Source: Sinohyriopsis cumingii | Taxonomy: Eukaryota > Mollusca > Bivalvia > Unionida > Unionidae | Length of the DNA: 64,000 bases | Direction of reading: 5' to 3' | Assembly: GCA_028554795.2 (NCBI GenBank) | Contig: CM068829.1 | Span: 133,240,825-133,304,824 of the forward strand | Shown here: one piece after another, positions 57,456-64,000 of the stretch | Layout of the letters: each line of letters starts with the position of its first letter | Position numbering within the stretch: position 1 is the stretch's first letter | Translations under genes and position numbers: made by a program | Notes under the pieces: generated by a model | Database searches by the model: none | Told to the model about the DNA's origin: nothing | What the model saw: the letters and a program-made list of their open reading frames with translations, nothing else

Positions 57456-59580
57456 TGTACTAGTACCTTGCTCACATTATTATGATGGAACTAAACTCCT
57501 ACAGTAATTCACTTATATCCAGCTTACTACCAGAGTAACGTTAATGAATTATGTAGAGATTCAGTATTTGACCGTTGGCAGATGCGAATTTGCCTGATGG
57601 ACGTGGCCTGGTTCCTGAAGTAGAAAAGCCCTCCATGATGTGATGATATGAGTCACAGATTGGCATATTATTCAGGCATTGTTCACCATCAGCGGTAATA
57701 CTGTTTGAGTTTTTATTGTTATTTTGATAGTATCCTTATATGTTGCTGAAGTCAGATATTATAAGAACTTATATGAAGGAACTCCTTTCAGAATTTTGTG
57801 ATTCTTTCTACAGATCAAGGATATTACTTAAAATTGCAAAACATTCATGTCTAGCAAAATTAGCTTTAGCAATTAAAAGAGTTTTTCTCAAGCTCAGTCC
57901 ATTCTCAAAGTTTCCAAAAGTGACTTTTAGGGGAATAAAGTTTTGAAATATTTTTGTGCATCTAAAAGACACGCTTGATTTTAATCATAGTGAACTTCAT
58001 CTTTATGTTCATGACCGTCAACAGTTGGAATGTAGACATAGCAACTCTTAATTTTTCACACAGTACAAATGTTTGTGGATTTCGTACTTGCTACAAACAG
58101 TGTATTTAAGGTATTGTAATTCTGTATTTTAAAATAACAGGTTGCATTTCCAGGTGCAAGAAACGTAGGGTCAGTGAAAAACAACGTATTGATACCCATG
58201 AAAATAATTAAATTCAGAGAGCCTTGAAAGTTTTCGTTTTAACAATGCCATCCAAATATCTTATGGTTTTTTTCTGGTGATAAAACCAGGGAACGGATTT
58301 GTAGATTTAAAACAACAAATGCAAAAATTAGAAAATGGACTTTTTCCGGGTATGGTCTTGTTACATTAGAGTCACATAGTTGAAACATCGGTGTACCTAC
58401 TATCACTATTCAGTACTTATCAGGCAATGATAGTAGGGCGAGAACCATTCCTATGTTATTTGCCTTTATAATATAAAATACCTTTCCAACAAAAAAATGT
58501 AAAACGCATAACACTTTCTATCTAATGATAAATTCTGTAAAAATCCCCATCAGTTTTTCTCGAGAATACTTTTTGTTTGAAAAAACGAAAACCTAATATT
58601 ACAGTAAGAAATTGCAGTCATTATTTTTCATTGCACTAGATCATGGTTTTGGGCTTTTACATTTACTTCAGTGTGCTTTAGTTTTCAGTTTTCAAAGAAT
58701 GTCAGTTAGTTACTTGCGTCATAACTTTGAGAGAAATAGTCCTTGCTCATTTATGTTGCCATGCGTATCATAGGATACTGCCTTGTTCACAGTTATCATT
58801 TACCGCAAATATTCGTGTGAAGCTTATCTGAAATTGAATCTGATCTAAAAACTTAAAACTACGAACAAGTTGGACACGGTGGTGTTGTGCCCTTCCCTAG
58901 TACATTAAACAACAGTAGCGAGTGAACAAAACCAGAAGTAATGATCTTTGATTTTTGAACAAGGTAAAAATGGCAGCTAGATGGTAATCAAACCCCAGTT
59001 TCTGGCTGCAAACGATGTCATTAAAAATGTGAGGCATCGTAATACCTCAGCCTAAACGTCATACTGTGGGTGTTCTTGACAACTCCACTGAATACGCCAA
59101 GGCATTAAACTGTATTGAGGTTCGGAAATGCCATCAAAAACAATTAAAACAGATACCAATAATGATCCTCAAGAAACTGCAATTTGCAATTTGCTTCTGA
59201 CATTAATCATTTTATGATATCCACACCGCACCTCAGAAACTAAGAAACACGATGTGAGTAATGGGCAGTAATATTACCAATTTCATCAGCTGTACGATTC
59301 AGATAATTCATGTGAGACACTATGTAAAAAGAACATGAAAACAAAATCACAGGAAACAATATATTGAAATTTAAAAGGATGCAACGAACAAGAGGTCTTT
59401 GTTGAAATTCAAAATGCAGCGTGCCTCTGAAAGTTTAGAAATTCTTGCCACCGAAACGAGTTTTTTTTAGAATAAAGGATCATTAGGTAAAGCTGGGATC
59501 ATATATCATTATATTTCTTTGACTTGAGAAGGAAAGAAACCATGATTTTATTTGAATTATATGTAAAATCATCACCACCT
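57456..59580. other. Host non-coding sequence
   Basis: No gene or repeat recognised. Confidence 0.5.
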
Positions 59581-61200
59581 CTATCAGATGCACCAAGAGG
59601 GGCGATATAAAAATTTCAAGTGTGTTGGCACGATCCACATCCAAAGAGCAATCTTTGACTCGAGTTTCATGTGTCTAACTTTAAGGATGAAGGATGGCTT
59701 CAAGAGCATTAAATACGTACGTACGTACGTTCGTCCGTACATGCCTATACACAACTGTTTCACCATACTTGCTCCTTTCTTTGAAGTGCGGGAATAAATA
59801 CAGAACTACAAACGAGAATTATGTTTGCAAAACCTATAAACTCACGCTTACCCCTCCATCCCAAAGTCTGAGCAAGTTTCCTAGGTCCCAGGTGGTAAAG
59901 ACTTTCCCATGGGCAGATGTTAGTAAGGTATCTGCACTTGTCCTTTTCATGCCCAATAAGTATGTATGTAATTATACGGTGCGTATCTCGATAGTTTCCA
60001 ACTTATTACCCTGGGGCCAAGTCTAGTAAAGGGTAGGGACGGTAGGGACAATTCAGGAGTGTTGATATGGTAGGGTATGGAACCTAACAGTTTTCAAGTC
60101 ACAAAGGCTGAGTCTCCGGGTATAGGGATATATCCCTGGGTCATTGTCATTTACATGTTTGAATTTGTATATGCCCGATAAACGTATGCATAGGTATAGC
60201 GTGGGGATCATATTATTTTATATTTTATCGTTCTCTGAAAGCGCTTGGATAACAACGCGCCATTGATTTGCACATTCGTCTTATACAGAGATAACATACT
60301 TTGCAGAAATCGAGATTAGTCAACAGATAAACTACATATGCTTCACAATAATCGTCACGAAAGAAAACTTGAAGTTTGTGTTTATTAACCGCAGTTACCT
60401 ATTGTTACTAGAACCCAAGGTTTGAACCTCTTAGATCAATGAGGTAAAGATTATCCCAGAAGTAAATGTTATTTAGGTATATGTATCGTTTTCGCAAGCC
60501 CGTCAGGTAGTAACTTGGCTATATGTGTTTATACAACATGTATCTCCGCGCTTACCCGTTATGACTTAAAACTCGACGTTTGAGCCTGGTGGTCAAGACT
60601 ACGCCAGGGATATATATGTGCTTGGTATGTGTATTAGACTTTTCAAGCCCATCAAAATTATAGGGTGGATATCTTATAGTCTTAGAGTTATGACCATGGA
60701 GCTAAGTTCTTTCTGGTAAGGGTGGATCCAGTAGCTAATTTTAGTTGTATGGATGCATTTGTTCTTTTGATGCCTAGTAAGTGCATGCATGCTGGGGGGG
60801 GGGGGGGGGGTGAGGAGGGCTGAACCAATACCTAAGTCTCTTGAAATAGGGAATGTCCTTGAAAATCGAAGTCAGCTGCATGTAGAAATGTGTTATTTAA
60901 TGTCTTGTATGATTACATTGTGATGAACTGAATAGTGTCCATGTTACGATCGAAGAGCTATGTTCTTGGGATATGGATATAACTTTGGGTATTATCCATG
61001 AGTCCCAGTCTGGCATCATATATGCAACTTCAGCGAAGACATACAACTCAGGAATTATTTTGAAATTTATGTGAAATCAACCTAACATTCTAGCTCCATT
61101 TTCAGGGTCGTGATAAAATTTCAAAAGTGTTGGCACAATCTATACTGATGTGATTATCATTTAACCAAGTTGTAGGCGTTTTGCTTTCAAAGTGTTGAGG
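59520..61200. repeat. Degenerate repeat-rich region
   Basis: Diverged copies of a sequence with TTTCAA-GTGTTGGCACAATC occur near 59615-59640 and 61115-61140. A second set of loosely related units (…GGTAAAGACT…CAGATGTTAGTAAGGTAT…) recurs around 59880, 60445 and 60590. A G-run lies at 60794-60810. Probably decayed transposon or satellite material; unit boundaries unclear. Confidence 0.35.
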
Positions 61201-61380
61201 AATTTAGGAATATTACAAATGTACGACCGTATATACGCATGCGCGTAATAACAGTAGGACGGACTGTATCGCAGTATCCCTGTGCCTCTTTAGCGAGGTC
61301 ATAATGAACTAGAATTAATAATGGATGCGCCATAAAAACTACTGCCATAAAAGCTATTGTACAATACTTTTACAATTCAG

Positions 61381-61591
61381 GTCTGGTTTAGCAAAAGCAA
61401 ATCAGAGGATTCATAAGGAAAACAATACTTCCATGGAACCCAAACAAAGCTCGCGGTCAAGAACTCTCATGGATAGCATTAAAGGTTTCCAGGCTGCAGA
61501 AAATGCCGCATCAAACATGAAAGAATTTCTAAGGGCCCTTGGAGATATTCAAAGCATCGACATCGATAAACTGAAGACACAGTTTTTTCAG
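61381..61591 (+). CDS. Host exon, coiled-coil (partial gene)
   Basis: The acceptor TTTTACAATTCAG|GTCTGG, a first base completing a split codon, 70 codons, and donor TTTCAG|GTATAT define an internal exon. It encodes a hydrophilic, helical segment (L-M-D-S-I-K-G-F-Q-A-A-E-N-A-A-S-N-M-K-E-F-L). Neighbouring exons are not recognisable. The gene is unknown; it could belong to another coiled-coil (even Mieap-like) locus, but nothing diagnostic is seen. Confidence 0.45.
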
Positions 61592-62454
61592 GTATATAGC
61601 TAGCTAGCCAAGTAACTATAAAACAATAAAATAATACTTCAATGTACATATGTATTATTATTTAATGTATGTTTTTGTGTTGTTGATGTTTTGTCTTTTA
61701 CAAAGTATAATATTTGAAACGGAAGCTGCGATGTCATTTTGCCAAAGGTGATATTGGTGGCTTTTGGATTTTATTATTAAAATTTAGCAAGATTTTTGGC
61801 TATTTATATATTTGCCTAAACCTGCATTCATTATATTTTAATTTTTGTTATTTGTCGAAATTGGATAACCAAAACAAATCATGTTGTAATTAGTATAAAC
61901 CGATTAGCTGTTCATTTCTGCCAACTTGTTCATAAATGCCAAGATATATGCAAAATACTTTGTTCTAGACTATATTTACTACGGTTCGCTTGTTGAAACT
62001 TCTTCTGGAATGGCACGTTATCAACATGGGATTTATTATTCACGTTCATCGATTATATTAATAAGAGAATCTGGAACCGTACCCACTGGGAAAAGGCTTC
62101 CAAACTGATGTTAAATGAGTTCTTTTATTTTGAAAATATATGTTTCCCTGAACTTGTATCAAACATGGCTTTCAAAAGAACCCAACCTTTACAATGAATC
62201 CCTAATATAATTCGACAATTTAGAAGAAAAAAAAAACATATAGAACTGTAAAATATTTTATGTTAAATGATTGATGGCCCAAACACTTCATAGCTGGTTT
62301 TGTTTTGCAAGTTTACAAATAATAATAATTCAAGGTAACGTTAGTACTTAGAAAATACAAACTTGCAAATATTTTATTCCGTTCTCCTAAGTCAGATTCA
62401 AAAGCTTATTTGCATGATAAGTATCTCTGTCATATGTCTAACATAATGTGTTAC

Positions 62455-62670
62455 CTATTTTTCATCAGTAGGTGCACTTTGGAAAACAAAAAGCGATAGC
62501 ATTAATAGAAACAGCGTTACTGTCTGCCCGTGTTCATGTGAGCGCAGAGAGCAGCACAGATCAGGTTTACAATCGCGATGGCAAGCTGCGTCAACAGACA
62601 GAAATAACACAATGACAACAATAATACCCAGTAGTGCTGCCAAAACATTTTTTGCATGCACTTTCATCAT
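62455..62670 (-). CDS. Possible small signal-peptide-bearing ORF
   Basis: 71 residues from an ATG doublet at 62665-62670. The N-terminus N-V-L-A-A-L-L-G-I-I-V-V-I-V-L-F-L-S-V-D-A-A looks like a signal peptide or anchor, followed by a short Cys-rich part (C-H-R-D-C-K-P-D-L-C-C). It may be a first exon, since the reading frame after that becomes hydrophobic and nondescript. No family recognised; could be chance. Confidence 0.22.
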   Translation of the reverse strand: MMKVHAKNVLAALLGIIVVIVLFLSVDAACHRDCKPDLCCSLRSHEHGQTVTLFLLMLSLFVFQSAPTDEK

Positions 62671-63359
62671 CCCTGCCAGCTGCTCTAGGTGCTTTTCTAT
62701 GCATCATCTTGCGTTGCTGAAATCACTTTACATGTGCAGCCTTTTGAGGTATCCCTCCTATATCGTCGGCGATCTTTGTTGATACTCGCGTTCCAACTCT
62801 ATATCTACAATGCAGTCTTATATCTCTTTGAGCAACGCATCGTCATCCGCTTCGATCAGATTTCTGCCTTCTACGACTAGGCCTTAGTTTTAGCGCTGCA
62901 TCTTCAGATCATGAAACAGATGAAATCGGTATCTTCCAGCTAGTTTCTATCAGCCAGGATGTCTGCTCAAGCTGTGGTGATCCGCTTTCGGGAGTCGGGG
63001 TTTTCTTATCCTGCTGCTGACCTCGAAACACATTAAGATGCAAAGCTCAATACGATCACAAATCACATACATGAAGCATTATACGACAAAATCATCTATG
63101 CTGAGGAGTTCGCGATTATCCTAGATAACTAGAAAATCAGCCACGAACAACACAGTGCTGCCTAACATGCACTAGGCACTCGATAGAACGACTATAGACG
63201 CAGTGACAAATATGAAGCTTATAGCTCGTGGAGTTGTTGTCATGAAAATACTCGATGGAGATTCATTCCAGCACTTGCATTGTTTCTCTTCACCATGCAC
63301 TTCTGCAACTGCACCACCGTCGCCATATTCGCCAGCTAACAAACTAAATTAAAAGCAAG

Positions 63360-64000
63360 GGCTATTTCTTTGTTTCTTTGTTTCCTTGCTTTGAACTCGT
63401 TTAGTCACAGCCGTTTAACAAGAATGGTTAGCACCATGATCTTGGTAAACTCGTACAACGGATATGTGTCCGTTTTGGCGGCCCTGTCCATGACCTAACC
63501 ACAGTAATTTGTACCCCCCTATCCTTACATATCCTCACTATGGCTTGATGACCATCTTTTGAGGTCTCACTCATGGCTAGTCAGTAGTACCCATATCCTT
63601 GCGAATCCGTAAGACAGTCTCACGCAAAAGATAGGTGGCTTCGCGTATTATCAACTTAAGGTCCTGCTCACTGAACAGCTTCACAACAGACATGTTGTTG
63701 CCGACGACTGCCGTGTCAACGCCTCAGTCAATGTATAAATCTACATTAACTCTGAGACCTATTTCGGCGGCCTCTACCAAAGATGAATTAAATTCGTCGG
63801 CTTTTCATTCAAGGCAAAGACACACAATGGCCTCTTGGTCGTTTTTGGCGGCCAGATTTACAGATTATTTAAAGTCGTTGTAACCCAATGATTTGTATCT
63901 TTGCCCATAGGCTTGTTAGACTGTTTTGCGGCCTAAACCATGGCACTGTCTTAATACTTTATAAGTTAGCTTTTCAACGCCATACTATATACCTATTATA
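63360..64000. repeat. Degenerate repeat with recurring TTTGGCGGCC
   Basis: Short related segments containing TT(T)GGCGGCC recur near 63473, 63763, 63843 and 63934, the last three spaced about 80-90 bp. Probably a decayed satellite or repeat; the window ends inside it. Confidence 0.3.

Overview
The window is eukaryotic and animal-like. It has low gene density, intron/exon structure, long AT and other microsatellites, three copies of a tRNA-derived SINE with target-site duplications, and a non-LTR retrotransposon fragment. The one recognisable host gene resembles the mitochondria-eating protein (Mieap/SPATA18) family. A marine invertebrate, most likely a bivalve mollusc, is a reasonable inference but is not proven from sequence alone. 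|| Two large Maverick/Polinton (adintovirus-like) elements dominate. Element 1 (E1) is 2601-22857, with terminal inverted repeats (TIRs) of about 430 bp and a perfect 6-bp target duplication TACAGG. Element 2 (E2) is 33301-50514, with TIRs of about 365 bp and target duplication ATCATC. E1 sits in an intron of the Mieap-like gene: exons 1174-1360 and 1816-1896 lie to its left, 23579-23656 and 24162-24908 to its right. Both elements share orientation and gene order. || E1 from left to right: three small coiled-coil gene cassettes (3.0-5.2 kb); a tightly packed minus-strand block of adenain-like protease, a Cys/His protein, double jelly-roll major capsid protein, a pVI/pX-like basic protein, penton-like minor capsid protein, a two-TM protein, retroviral-type integrase with chromodomain and a Pro/Lys-rich protein (5.4-11.4 kb); three basic core-like proteins (11.4-13.1 kb); the packaging ATPase (13.1-13.9 kb); an accessory block with a C-tail membrane protein, two small ORFs, two F-box-like paralogues and a BIR-domain gene (14.0-16.4 kb); protein-primed DNA polymerase B (16.5-20.5 kb); a plus-strand CCHC zinc-knuckle gene; a Q-rich coiled-coil gene; and a small basic plus-strand gene next to the right TIR. 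E2 lacks the protease, the Cys/His gene, one small basic gene and the BIR/F-box block, and carries several nonsense and frameshift lesions. Neither copy has an unbroken polymerase reading frame. || The most unusual signal is regulatory. The outer genes of both elements (three left cassettes, the Q-rich gene, the right-end gene) each end 23-30 nt before a sequence matching the metazoan replication-dependent histone 3' processing signal: a 6-bp stem with a 4-nt loop (GGCCCTTTTCAGGGCC or AGCCCTTTTCAGGGCT), an ACC/AGC flank, and 13-14 nt later a purine-rich GAAAAGAG/GAAAAGAA box like a histone downstream element. There are ten such sites, all oriented with the adjacent gene, and one is built into each TIR. 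The interior and CCHC genes instead show AATAAA signals. The three left cassettes also share a ~30-bp box abutting TATA. This suggests two expression classes, one possibly coupled to the host S-phase histone-mRNA machinery. The remainder (24.9-33.3 kb, 50.5-64 kb) is host non-coding sequence with repeats.
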